Shown: positions 44,997-53,258 of the stretch, in pieces
Layout of the letters: every line of letters begins with the position of its first letter
Position numbering within the stretch: position 1 is the first letter of the stretch
NCBI RefSeq assembly: GCF_014905555.1
Contig: NZ_BNGS01000014.1
Coordinates: 124,001-188,000 of the forward strand
Direction of reading: 5' to 3'
DNA: 64,000 nt
DNA from: Streptomyces sp. Y2F8-2
GTDB lineage: Bacteria > Actinomycetota > Actinomycetes > Streptomycetales > Streptomycetaceae
Made by a program: the position numbers and the translations under genes
The notes under the pieces: generated by a model
Seen by the model: only the letters and a program-made list of their open reading frames with translations
Databases searched by the model: none
Told to the model about the DNA's origin: nothing

Positions 44997-46322
44997 TCAG
45001 CCCTGGTACGCCTTGGCCGCCGCGTCCTCCAGCTGGGCCGCGGTCGCCTTGGGGTTCGACGGGTCGCGCAGGAAGTCCTGCAGCAGCTTCCACTCGCCCG
45101 CGCCCTTCGTGCCGCCGAAGGCCGCCGGCGCCTGGTCGGACATGTCGAAGCGGACGGAATCGCCCGCCGCGATCAGGGACTTGGCCGTCGCCCGCGTCAC
45201 GTCGTCGCCGTAGGTGGAGAGGTCGAGCTTCTTGTTCGGGGACAGGAAGCCGCCCGCCTTCGCCCACACGGCCGCGGCCTCCGGGGTCGCCAGGTACTCC
45301 AGCAGCTTCATGCCGGCCTTGGCGTTCTTGCCGTCCTTGAGGACGACCGCCGCGTCACCGCCGCTGACGACCGGTGCCGTACCGCCGTCGACCGACGGGA
45401 ACGGGAAGAAGTCCGCGTCCTTGCCGATGGTCTTTCCGAACTGGTCGTGCGCGACCCCGGCCACGAAGTCGCCCTCGTAGACCATGCCCGCCTGGGGCTT
45501 GGGCCCGAACACCTTCTCCACGGAGCCCGGGAAGTCGGTGTTGAGGGCTTCCTGCTGCCCGCCCGCGATCAGCTGCTTGTCCTTGAACAGCTTGCCCAGC
45601 GTGGTGAGTGCCTCGACCACGCTCGGGTCGGTCCACTTGAGCTTGTGCGCGGCGAGCGCGTCGTACTTCTCGGGACCGGCCTGGGACAGGTAGATGTTCT
45701 CGAACCAGTCGGTGAGGGTCCAGCCGTCCTCCCCCGCGACCGCGAAGGCGGCGAGGCCCGAGTCGGAGACGGTGTGCCCGGCCTTCAGCATCTCGTCGTA
45801 CGTCTTCGGCGGCTTGACCCCGGCCTGGTTGAGCGCGTCGGGGTTGTACCAGACGGTCGACTTGTGGGCGGCCTTGAAGTACAGGCCGTACAGGGTGCCG
45901 TCGACGCTGCCGTACTTCTTCCACACCGGCGCGTAGTTGCTGTCGACCGACTGCTCGGTGGTCGGGGACAGCTTCTGGAGCCAGCCCTTCTTGGCGAACT
46001 GCTGGAGCACGCCGACCTGCGGGACCATCACGACGTCCGGCGCGTTGCCGCCCTCGATCTTGCTGCCGACGACGGTGGAGACGTTGTCGCCGGTGGAGAT
46101 GAACTGGGTCTTGGCGCCGGTCTTCTCGCTGAACGCGTCCAGGACCTTCTGGAAGTTCTTCTGCTCGCTGCCGGTCCAGACACCGGCGACGGTGACCGTC
46201 TGGCCGCTGAGGGCCTTGTCACCGCCGCCCGCGGTGACGGGGCCGCCGCCGCAGGCGGTCGCGCCGAGTGCGAGGGCGAGGGCGGTGCAGCCGGTGAGCA
46301 GGGTGGTACGTCGTCGCATCAT
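44997..46322 (-). CDS. Alpha-glucoside ABC transporter substrate-binding lipoprotein
   Basis: 441 residues. Signal with lipobox LGATAC, so lipid-anchored. SBP family 1 (KALSGQTVTVAGVWTGSEQK, PDVVMVPQVGVLQQFAKKG, TVWYNPDALNQAGVKPPKTY, AGMKLLEYLATPEAAAVW). The ATG has GAAGGGA eight bases upstream. It is the second gene of the operon, between the GH13 enzyme and the permeases, so its ligand is likely an alpha-glucoside such as maltose, trehalose or sucrose-like sugars. Confidence 0.9.
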   Translation of the reverse strand: MMRRRTTLLTGCTALALALGATACGGGPVTAGGGDKALSGQTVTVAGVWTGSEQKNFQKVLDAFSEKTGAKTQFISTGDNVSTVVGSKIEGGNAPDVVMVPQVGVLQQFAKKGWLQKLSPTTEQSVDSNYAPVWKKYGSVDGTLYGLYFKAAHKSTVWYNPDALNQAGVKPPKTYDEMLKAGHTVSDSGLAAFAVAGEDGWTLTDWFENIYLSQAGPEKYDALAAHKLKWTDPSVVEALTTLGKLFKDKQLIAGGQQEALNTDFPGSVEKVFGPKPQAGMVYEGDFVAGVAHDQFGKTIGKDADFFPFPSVDGGTAPVVSGGDAAVVLKDGKNAKAGMKLLEYLATPEAAAVWAKAGGFLSPNKKLDLSTYGDDVTRATAKSLIAAGDSVRFDMSDQAPAAFGGTKGAGEWKLLQDFLRDPSNPKATAAQLEDAAAKAYQG

Positions 46323-46360
46323 CGTTGATGTCCCTTCGGGATGGGGGGGAATGGACGGAG

Positions 46361-48007
46361 TCAGAGGTCGGTGCCGTCGCTGATCCACCAGGCCGCCGTC
46401 GAGCCGGGGAGCACCCCGGGCGGGCAGGGGCCGCTGGCCAGCAGGGCGGTGCCGGAGACCGGCGCGGGTGTGGGGGCGGTACCGAAGTTGACGGCGCAGA
46501 CCAGGTCGTCGCCGCGCACGAAGGCGAGGACGCCGGGCGGCGTGTCCAGCCAGCGCATCGTGCCCTCGCCCAACTGCGGGAGCGAGGAGCGCAGTTGGAG
46601 ACCGTCGCGGTACAGGTGCCAGAAGGAGCGGGTGTCGGCGAGGGCGCGGTCGGTCGCGTGCTCGGCGAACCACTCCGGTTGCGGCAGCCAGGGCCTGGCC
46701 CCCTCGGCGCCGGAGGTGAAGCCGAACGGGGAGGCCTGCCCGGACCAGGGCAGCGGCACCCGGCAGCCGTCGCGGATCCGGGCGCGGCTCCCGGTGCGGC
46801 GGAAGATCGGGTCGGTGAGCACGTCGTCGGGCAGGTCGACGACCTCGGGCAGGCCGAGTTCCTCGCCCTGGTAGATGTACGCGGCTCCGGGCAGCGCCAG
46901 CATCAGCAGCGCGGCGGCGCGGGCACGGGCGGCGCCGAGGCCGCTGCCCTGCGGGGTGGGTTCTCCGTAGCGGGTGACGGTGCGGACCTGGTCGTGGTTG
47001 TTGAGGACCCAGGTGACCGTGGAGCCCGTGCCGGCGATGTCCTGCATGGCCTCGGAGATCACCTTGCGGAAGGCGTCCGGGTCCCAGGGCGCGCTGAGCA
47101 GGTCGAAGAAGAACGCCTGGTGCAGTTCGTCCGGGCGGACGTACGTCGCGTGCTCGCGGGCGGTCGGTACCGAGACCTCCCCGACCAGCAGGCGCTCGCG
47201 GCCGTCGCGTGCCGTGTACTCCTCGCAGACCGATCGCCAGTGCCGCCACACGTCGTGCACCTCGGGCTGGTTCCAGGCCAGCGGGTTGACCGAGTCGCGG
47301 GTGCGGGCGTCGGCCTCCGGGTCCGGGGAGTCGGGCAGCTCCGGGTGCTTGAACAGGCCGGCGGCGACGTCGATGCGGAAGCCGTCGACGCCCCGGTCCA
47401 GCCAGAAGCGCAGCACCCGGTCGAACTCGGCGGGGACCTCGGGGTTGCGCCAGTTCCAGTCGGGCTGCTCGGGCGTGAACATGTGCAGGTACCACTGGCC
47501 GGGGCGGCCGTCCGCCTCGGTGATCCGGGTCCAGGCCGGGCCGCCGAACATGGCGTGCCAGTTGTTGGGCGGCTCGGAGCCGTCGGGCCCGCGGCCGTCG
47601 GCGAAGTGGAAGCGGGCGCGGGCCGGGCTGCCGGGCGGCGAGGCGAGGGCCTCGCGGAACCACGGGTGCTCGCTGGAGCAGTGGTTGGGGACGATGTCGA
47701 GGAGCACCTTGATGCCGAGCCGCCGGGCGGACGCCGTGAGCAGGTCGAACTCGGCGAGGTCGCCGAAGAGCGGGTCGACGTCGCAGTAGTCGGAGACGTC
47801 GTAGCCGTGGTCGTGCTGCGGGGAGGGGTAGAAGGGGCTCAGCCAGATCCCGTCGACGCCGAGCTTCTTCAGGTACGGCAGGCCGGCCCTGACGCCGGCC
47901 AGATCGCCGATGCCGTCGCCGGTGCTGTCCAGGAAGCTGCGGACATACACCTGGTAGATCACTGCGTCGCGCCACCAGCGACGGGTGTCGATGTGCTTGG
48001 GACTCAC
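46361..48007 (-). CDS. GH13 alpha-glucosidase (oligo-1,6-glucosidase type)
   Basis: 548 residues, cytoplasmic, GTG start. (beta/alpha)8 amylase fold: RSFLDSTGDGIGDLAGV, GIWLSPFYPSPQHDHGYDV, DIVPNHCSSEHPWF. Catalytic Asp213 (GFRIDVAAG), acid/base Glu277 (LVGEVSV) and Asp339 (LNNHDQ) are all present. Family members hydrolyse alpha-1,4/1,6-glucosides or trehalose-6-phosphate; subfamily is not certain. It is the first gene of the operon and converts the imported sugar to glucose. An operator-rich region with a TTGACA promoter precedes it. Confidence 0.92.
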   Translation of the reverse strand: MSPKHIDTRRWWRDAVIYQVYVRSFLDSTGDGIGDLAGVRAGLPYLKKLGVDGIWLSPFYPSPQHDHGYDVSDYCDVDPLFGDLAEFDLLTASARRLGIKVLLDIVPNHCSSEHPWFREALASPPGSPARARFHFADGRGPDGSEPPNNWHAMFGGPAWTRITEADGRPGQWYLHMFTPEQPDWNWRNPEVPAEFDRVLRFWLDRGVDGFRIDVAAGLFKHPELPDSPDPEADARTRDSVNPLAWNQPEVHDVWRHWRSVCEEYTARDGRERLLVGEVSVPTAREHATYVRPDELHQAFFFDLLSAPWDPDAFRKVISEAMQDIAGTGSTVTWVLNNHDQVRTVTRYGEPTPQGSGLGAARARAAALLMLALPGAAYIYQGEELGLPEVVDLPDDVLTDPIFRRTGSRARIRDGCRVPLPWSGQASPFGFTSGAEGARPWLPQPEWFAEHATDRALADTRSFWHLYRDGLQLRSSLPQLGEGTMRWLDTPPGVLAFVRGDDLVCAVNFGTAPTPAPVSGTALLASGPCPPGVLPGSTAAWWISDGTDL

Positions 48008-48175
48008 CCCGTTGACCTGTCTGTGCGTGCTAACGGTTATGCATGCATGTTAAGTAGCCGTTTCATGAGGGTGTCAACGAACAATACGGAAACTACCGAG
48101 GAGTTCGGGTATCAAATCCGGACTTATCACCGCGCCGAGCGGTCAGATGAGACGTCCGCGTTACCTAACAAGTAA
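48008..48175 (-). promoter_or_regulatory. Promoter/operator region of the alpha-glucoside operon
   Basis: AT-rich compared with the rest of the window. Minus-strand -35 TTGACA at 48077-48072; a -10 box is less clear, with TACTTA (spacer 15), CTTAAC (17) or TAACAT (19) as options. A 22-base imperfect palindrome (48031-48052), outer arms TAAC/GTTA and inner ATGCAT, covers the start region. A second inverted repeat GTTAC-N7-GTAAC (48160-48176) sits farther up. Binding of a sugar-responsive repressor is likely, but no regulator gene lies adjacent. Confidence 0.55.
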
Positions 48176-49447
48176 CTAGCGATGTGAGATGGCAGCCAGC
48201 TCGCGCGCCAGGCGTCGCACTGCCGACTCGGGCGTCTCCTGCCCCGTCAGCGCGTCGTGCACCACCGCCTGCACCGCCAGGCTGACCTGGTCGTAGCGCG
48301 GGCTCTTGGGGCGCGGTGCGGCCGCGAGCACGGCGGCGCGCAGGGTCGGCAGATACGGGAACTGCCGTACGAGTTCGGGGTCGTCGTAGAGCGCGGCGCG
48401 CACGGGTGGCAGCGCGCCACGGGTGAGGACCTGGCGTTGGACGCCCTCGCTGGTGAGGTACGCGATCAGACGCGCGGCCGACTCGGGGTGGTGTGCATGG
48501 GTGTTGACGGCCAGGTTGGATCCGCCGAGAACACTCGTCCCCGGCCCGTCGGGCCCCGGCAGCGGGACGGCGCCGATCCTCCCGGCCACCTTCGAGCCCG
48601 GGGCGGAGGCGGCGACGTACGCGTACGGCCAGTTGCGCAGGAAGAGCAGCCGGCCGTCCTGGAAGGCCTGCTTGGACTCCTCCTCCTTGTACGTCAGCGC
48701 CTGCTTGGGAATCCAGCCCTCGCGGACGCCGCGGGCGAGGAACCCGATGCCCTGGCGGGCCGCGTCGGAATTCACGGTGACGCGGGCGCCCTCCTCGCCG
48801 AGGATGGTGCCGCCCGCCGAGTACACGGCCTCGGCCGCGTTGACGGTGAGCCCCTCGTAGGGCAGGAACTGGCCCGCATAGCCGCCGAGCCCGTACTTGG
48901 GCGCGATGGTCCTCGCGTCGTGCTCCAGTTCGGCCCAGGTGCGCGGCGGCGGCACGCCCTCCTTGGCGAGGATGTCCTTGCGATAGAGGAGAAGCCCGGC
49001 ATTCGTGACATACGGGACGGCGTACAGCTGTCCGTCGTAGGTGGCCGTGTCGACGACCGGCGGCAGGAAGGTCCTCAGCGGGAACCGGTCGCGCGGCAGC
49101 GGACGGATCCAGCCGGCTGCCGCGAACTCGGAGGTCCAGGCGACGTCGATGTTCAGGACGTCGAACCGGCTGCGGTCGCCGCCGCGCAGGTCGGTGGTCA
49201 TCTGCGCATGCGTCTCGTCGGCGGAGTCCGGCAGCTCGACGAGGGTGACCTTCTCGTCGGGGTGGGTGCGGTTCCAGCCCTGAAGGAGCGGGCCGAGGTA
49301 GCCGGTGAGATCTCCCGCGGTGGCCAGGGTGAGCGGGCCACGGCCCCCGGCACTCCCCTCGTCGGCGCGGGCACCGGAGGCCACGTAACCGGTCATGACC
49401 ACGGCGAGGACGAGGAGGCACCTACCGGCGGCGCGTATCCACCGCAT
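48176..49447 (-). CDS. Orphan ABC sugar-binding protein without lipobox
   Basis: 423 residues. SBP family 1: LTLATAGDLTGYLGPLLQGW, DVLNIDVAWTSEFAAAGWI, AVPYVTNAGLLLYRKDI, RLLFLRNWPYAYVA, SAARLIAYLTSEGVQRQ. The signal peptide ends at GARA-DE and has no cysteine for lipid attachment. No permease or ATPase is adjacent on its own; it is transcribed toward the GH13 operon from its own start. The ATG at 49447 has GGAGG five bases upstream; an ATG eight codons further up lacks an RBS. Could serve the same importer or a distant one. Confidence 0.85.
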   Translation of the reverse strand: MRWIRAAGRCLLVLAVVMTGYVASGARADEGSAGGRGPLTLATAGDLTGYLGPLLQGWNRTHPDEKVTLVELPDSADETHAQMTTDLRGGDRSRFDVLNIDVAWTSEFAAAGWIRPLPRDRFPLRTFLPPVVDTATYDGQLYAVPYVTNAGLLLYRKDILAKEGVPPPRTWAELEHDARTIAPKYGLGGYAGQFLPYEGLTVNAAEAVYSAGGTILGEEGARVTVNSDAARQGIGFLARGVREGWIPKQALTYKEEESKQAFQDGRLLFLRNWPYAYVAASAPGSKVAGRIGAVPLPGPDGPGTSVLGGSNLAVNTHAHHPESAARLIAYLTSEGVQRQVLTRGALPPVRAALYDDPELVRQFPYLPTLRAAVLAAAPRPKSPRYDQVSLAVQAVVHDALTGQETPESAVRRLARELAAISHR

Positions 49448-49511
49448 AGGTTCCTCCCTGTACACACGCACATGGCTCCGGGCACCCTCGCCCAGGAGTC
49501 AGAGGCCATGT

Positions 49512-49526
49512 ATACCTGTTAGGTAT
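49512..49526. promoter_or_regulatory. Perfect palindrome upstream of padR
   Basis: ATACCT-GTT-AGGTAT, perfect six-base arms. A -10-like GATACT follows at 49531-49536. The position is right for PadR autoregulation of the padR-ABC operon. Confidence 0.6.
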
Positions 49527-49578
49527 GGGCGATACTAGGGCCTGGAGCACATTGTGAGCAGACAGGAGGACAGCACGA

Positions 49579-50094
49579 GTGCGCCTGCCCCTCCTGGCAC
49601 TCCTCGCACGCGGCCCCGCCCACGGCTACGAGCTCAAGCAGGACCTTGAGCAAGTGCTGGGCTCCGCGTACCCTCAGCCGAACGTCGGCCAGATCTACGT
49701 GACCCTCGGCCGCCTCGAGAAGTCGGGACTGATCGAGGGCGAGGACGTCGAGCAGTCCAGCCGGCCCAACAAAAAGGTCTACCACCTCACAGACGCCGGG
49801 CGGGAGGCGCTGCACGCCTGGTTCGAGGAGACCGAGGACGAGCCGCGGGTACGGGACGAGTTCTTCATGAAGCTGGCCCTCGCCCCGCGGACCGGTCTCG
49901 CCGACCAGATCGCCCTGATCAACAAGCAGCGGCGCCAGTACCTCAACACCATGCGCGACCTGTCGAGACTGGCCGCCGCCGAAGACCGCGACAACCGTAT
50001 CGCCCAACTGCTGATCGAGGGCGCGATGCTGCACCTGCAGGCCGACCTCGACTGGCTGGAGCGGTGCCAGGAGGAACTGGAGGAGCTGGAATGA
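49579..50094 (+). CDS. PadR-family transcriptional regulator
   Basis: 171 residues, GTG start with AGGAGG nine bases upstream. N-terminal winged helix of PadR (LPLLALLARGPAHGYELKQDL, NVGQIYVTLGRLEKSGLI), C-terminal dimerisation helices (PadR_C / Vir_act_alpha) from about 95. Its stop overlaps the start of an ABC ATPase gene, a common pairing in which PadR senses the exporter substrate. Confidence 0.93.
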   Translation: MRLPLLALLARGPAHGYELKQDLEQVLGSAYPQPNVGQIYVTLGRLEKSGLIEGEDVEQSSRPNKKVYHLTDAGREALHAWFEETEDEPRVRDEFFMKLALAPRTGLADQIALINKQRRQYLNTMRDLSRLAAAEDRDNRIAQLLIEGAMLHLQADLDWLERCQEELEELE

Positions 50095-50849
50095 GCGAGC
50101 GCCCCACTCCTCTGCTGCGTGCCGAGGGCCTGGTCAAGACCCACCACGGCGAGGGAGCCCCGGCGCACGCCGTGCGCGGGGTCGACCTCAGCCTGTCGCA
50201 CGGCGAGTTCGTGGCGGTCACCGGCCCGTCCGGCGCCGGGAAGTCGACGCTGCTGCACCTGCTCGGCGGGTTGCAGCGACCCGACGCCGGCAGCATCTGG
50301 CTGGACGGCGAGCGCACCGACTCCTACAGCGAGGCCCGCTGGGCCGTGGAGCGCAGGAAGCGCATCGGGATCGTCTTCCAGTTCTTCAACCTGGTCTCCG
50401 ACCTGTCGGTCGCGGACAATGTGGAGCTGCCCGCCCTGCTCGCCGGTGTGCCGCCGAAGCAGGCGCGGGCCGAGCGGGAGGCGCTGCTGGCCGAGCTGGG
50501 CCTGACCGGCAAGGAGCGCAGCATGCCGGGCGAGCTGTCCGGCGGCGAGCAGCAGCGGGTCGCGCTCGCCCGCGCCCTGGTCAACCATCCGCCCCTGCTG
50601 CTCGCCGACGAGCCCGCGGGCAGCCTCGACAGCAAGGGCACCCGCGAGGTGATGCGGCTGCTGTCCCGCTTCCACCAGCGCGGGCAGAGCATCGTACTTG
50701 TCACCCATGACGCCCGGCTGGCGAGCGCCGCCGACCGCGTCATCAGCTTCTTCGACGGGCGGATCGTCGACGACGCGGAGCTGGACGCCACACCGCCGCG
50801 CCGCGCCGGGACCTCCGGTGTGTCCGGCGTGCTGGAGTTGAAGGACTGA
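50091..50849 (+). CDS. ABC transporter ATP-binding protein (MacB/LolD type)
   Basis: 252 residues. Walker A GPSGAGKSTL, signature LSGGEQQRV, Walker B LLLADEPAGSLD, H-loop VTHDARLA. Pairs with the FtsX-type permease downstream. Start ATG overlaps the padR stop (ATGA). Substrate unknown; such systems act as drug, peptide or stress-response exporters. Confidence 0.93.
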   Translation: MSERPTPLLRAEGLVKTHHGEGAPAHAVRGVDLSLSHGEFVAVTGPSGAGKSTLLHLLGGLQRPDAGSIWLDGERTDSYSEARWAVERRKRIGIVFQFFNLVSDLSVADNVELPALLAGVPPKQARAEREALLAELGLTGKERSMPGELSGGEQQRVALARALVNHPPLLLADEPAGSLDSKGTREVMRLLSRFHQRGQSIVLVTHDARLASAADRVISFFDGRIVDDAELDATPPRRAGTSGVSGVLELKD

Positions 50850-50910
50850 GTGCGGTGTACGACCACCTGACGTGCTCGGGCACCGTCCCAGGGCCCAGGG
50901 GCTGAGGCCT

Positions 50911-53193
50911 GTGCGAGCCACCCTGCGCTGGGCGCACTCCGATCTGCGCACGCACCGCGGTGAGGCACTGTTCATGGTGCTCGCCACCGCCGGCATCGTC
51001 GCCTCCCTGCTGCTGGCCACGGCCCTGTTCGGGTACGCCACCAACCCCTGGCAGCGCGTCTTCACGCAGGCGCGCGGCGCGCACGTGTGGATCCACACCA
51101 CCCGCTCCGCCGACGCGGCCGCCCTCGCCCATCTGGACGGCGTCGAATCCGTCGCCGGGCCCTACCCGACCGAGTCCGCGACCCTCGCCTCCCGCGGCAC
51201 CCGCGCCTCCGTCGAGCTGCGGGCCACCCCCGGGCGGCCCTCCGTCGGCCGGCCGCTGCTCACCTCGGGCCACTGGCTGGATCCCGCTGACCCGGGCGGC
51301 GTGGTGCTGGAGAGCCGGCTCGCCCGGGCACTGCTGGCCGAGCCGGGGGACACCCTGACGATGGCCGGTACGGCCCGGACACTGACCGTGGTGGGCATCG
51401 CGGACAGCGCCGAACCCCGCTACCGCCCCGGTGAACAGCCCGGACTCGTCTGGGCCCTGCCGTCCGCCGTACGCGATGCCGGCGGAGAGGTGACCGGGCT
51501 GCGCCTGTCCGACCCGGACGACACGGACTACGCCGTCCAGCGCGCCGTCACGGTGCTGGGAGCCGGTGCGGTCACCGAGGTCTCGACCTGGAAGCAGGCG
51601 CGCGCCGAGGCGCAGGGCGACAACCGGCTGCTGGGACAGGTCCTCGGCCTGTTCGGTCTGGGTGCGCTGGTGGCCGCCGGGTTCGCCGTGCACGGGGCGA
51701 TCGGCACCCGGGTGCGGGGGCACCTGCGGGACATCTCGGTGCTGAAGGCGATCGGCTTCACACCCGGCCAGGTCGTCCGCGTCTTCCTGCTCCAGCACGT
51801 GGCCTACGCCCTGCTCGGCGCGGTGGCCGCGGCCGCGCTCACCCAGGGGCTGGGCCGCCGGATCCCGGGGCGCTTCGGGGATGCGGTCGGCGTGTGGCAG
51901 GGGCTGCCGGGACACACTGTGGTGCTGTTCGCCGTCCCGGCCGGAGCGGTGCTGTTCATCGCCGCCACCACCGGGCTCGCGGCCTGGCGGGCGGGACGGG
52001 TGCCTCCGGTGCCGGTGCCGCGGCCCGCGGCCCCGGCCGGCGGACGTCTGACGGCCCTGGCGCGCGGCGCCCTCGGTCTGCGGCTGCCGCCCGCGCTGGT
52101 CCTGGGCTGGCACCGGGCGTTCGCACGCCGTCCCCGGTCGCTGGCCACGGTCGCCCGACTCGCCCTGCCGCTGCTGCTGATCGTGGTGGCGATGAGCGCG
52201 TGGACCACCATCGACCGCTTCCATTCGAGGCCCGACGAGGTCGGCCTCGCCGCCGCCCTCACCGTGCGTCCCGACAGCGGTCTCGGCGAGGCGGCCACGC
52301 GCGCCCTGCTGGAACACGAGCGGCAGATCGCCGACGCCTACCCGGGCGTCGAGGTGGCCGCCCTGGTGCCGGGCCAGACGGCCACCATCGCCTTGCGGGG
52401 CCTGGGCACCCGCCTGAACCCCTACCCCTACGCCCTCGCCGAGGGCCGTGCCGCGCGGGGCCCCGACGAGGCCGTGGCCGGGCAGGGGCTGCTCGACCTG
52501 CTGGACGTGCGGGTCGGCGACTGGGTCCGGATGACGGTGGGCGACCAGCCGCAGATCCTGCACATAGTGGGCCGCAGCATGGAACCGGAGAACGCCGGCC
52601 GGGTCATCTCCACCTCGCTCGACACCCTCCGCGAGAACGACCCGGGCCTGCGCCCCACCCTCTACGAGCTCCGGCTGCGCCCGGGCGCCGATCCGCACCA
52701 GGTCGCCGGCGACCTGGCCAGGGCCGCCCACGGACACCTGGACGTGCACCCGGTGGCGAACCCCGCGGACGGTCTCTCACCGCTGCGCGGAGTCGTCGCC
52801 GGACTGATCGCCGTGCTCGCGCTCATCGGGATCGTCGAACTGCTGACCGCGATCGGCGGCACCGTCCGCGAGGGCGAACGGGACCTCCTGGCGCTCAAGG
52901 CGATAGGCCTGTCCCCACGCCAGATCACCGCGATCACGGTCACGGCCACCGCCTGCACCGCTCTGGCCGCGGTGGTCGTCGGTACGGCGCTGGGTCTGCC
53001 CCTCGCCCACTGGCTGATCGACGCCCAGGGCCGCTCCAGCGGCATCGGCTCCGGGCTGGCCCGGGGCCCCTCCCCCGTCCTCCTGCTGCTGTTCGGGGCC
53101 GCGGCCGTGGCGGGGGCCGCCACGCTCGCCGCCCTGCCCGCGGCCCGCGCGGCCCGCCGTCGGCTCGCGGACACGTTGAGCGCGGTGGCCTGA
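50911..53193 (+). CDS. FtsX/MacB-type ABC permease
   Basis: About 760 residues. Two FtsX repeats with roughly ten helices: first block at about 20-320 (FMVLATAGIVASLLLATALFG; LGLFGLGALVAAGFAVHGAIG), second from about 400 to the C-terminus (GVVAGLIAVLALIGIVELLT; DLLALKAIGLSPRQITAITV). Large extracellular MacB_PCD-like parts lie between. The start is not certain: GTG 50911 gives the typical RATLRWAHSDLRTHRGEALF N-terminus but has only GAGG three bases upstream; GTG 50872 is an alternative. Confidence 0.88.
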   Translation: MRATLRWAHSDLRTHRGEALFMVLATAGIVASLLLATALFGYATNPWQRVFTQARGAHVWIHTTRSADAAALAHLDGVESVAGPYPTESATLASRGTRASVELRATPGRPSVGRPLLTSGHWLDPADPGGVVLESRLARALLAEPGDTLTMAGTARTLTVVGIADSAEPRYRPGEQPGLVWALPSAVRDAGGEVTGLRLSDPDDTDYAVQRAVTVLGAGAVTEVSTWKQARAEAQGDNRLLGQVLGLFGLGALVAAGFAVHGAIGTRVRGHLRDISVLKAIGFTPGQVVRVFLLQHVAYALLGAVAAAALTQGLGRRIPGRFGDAVGVWQGLPGHTVVLFAVPAGAVLFIAATTGLAAWRAGRVPPVPVPRPAAPAGGRLTALARGALGLRLPPALVLGWHRAFARRPRSLATVARLALPLLLIVVAMSAWTTIDRFHSRPDEVGLAAALTVRPDSGLGEAATRALLEHERQIADAYPGVEVAALVPGQTATIALRGLGTRLNPYPYALAEGRAARGPDEAVAGQGLLDLLDVRVGDWVRMTVGDQPQILHIVGRSMEPENAGRVISTSLDTLRENDPGLRPTLYELRLRPGADPHQVAGDLARAAHGHLDVHPVANPADGLSPLRGVVAGLIAVLALIGIVELLTAIGGTVREGERDLLALKAIGLSPRQITAITVTATACTALAAVVVGTALGLPLAHWLIDAQGRSSGIGSGLARGPSPVLLLLFGAAAVAGAATLAALPAARAARRRLADTLSAVA

Positions 53194-53220
53194 GCCGCGA
53201 GCCGGGGGCCGGGGGACAGC

Positions 53221-53247
53221 GGGGCGGACGGAGGTGCCGCCCGCCCC
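53221..53247. terminator. Bidirectional terminator
   Basis: 11-base stem with one mismatch (GGGGCGGACGG / CCGCCCGCCCC) and a five-base loop, between the convergent FtsX permease and pgi genes. Confidence 0.6.
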
Positions 53248-53258
53248 CTCCCGTCGCT

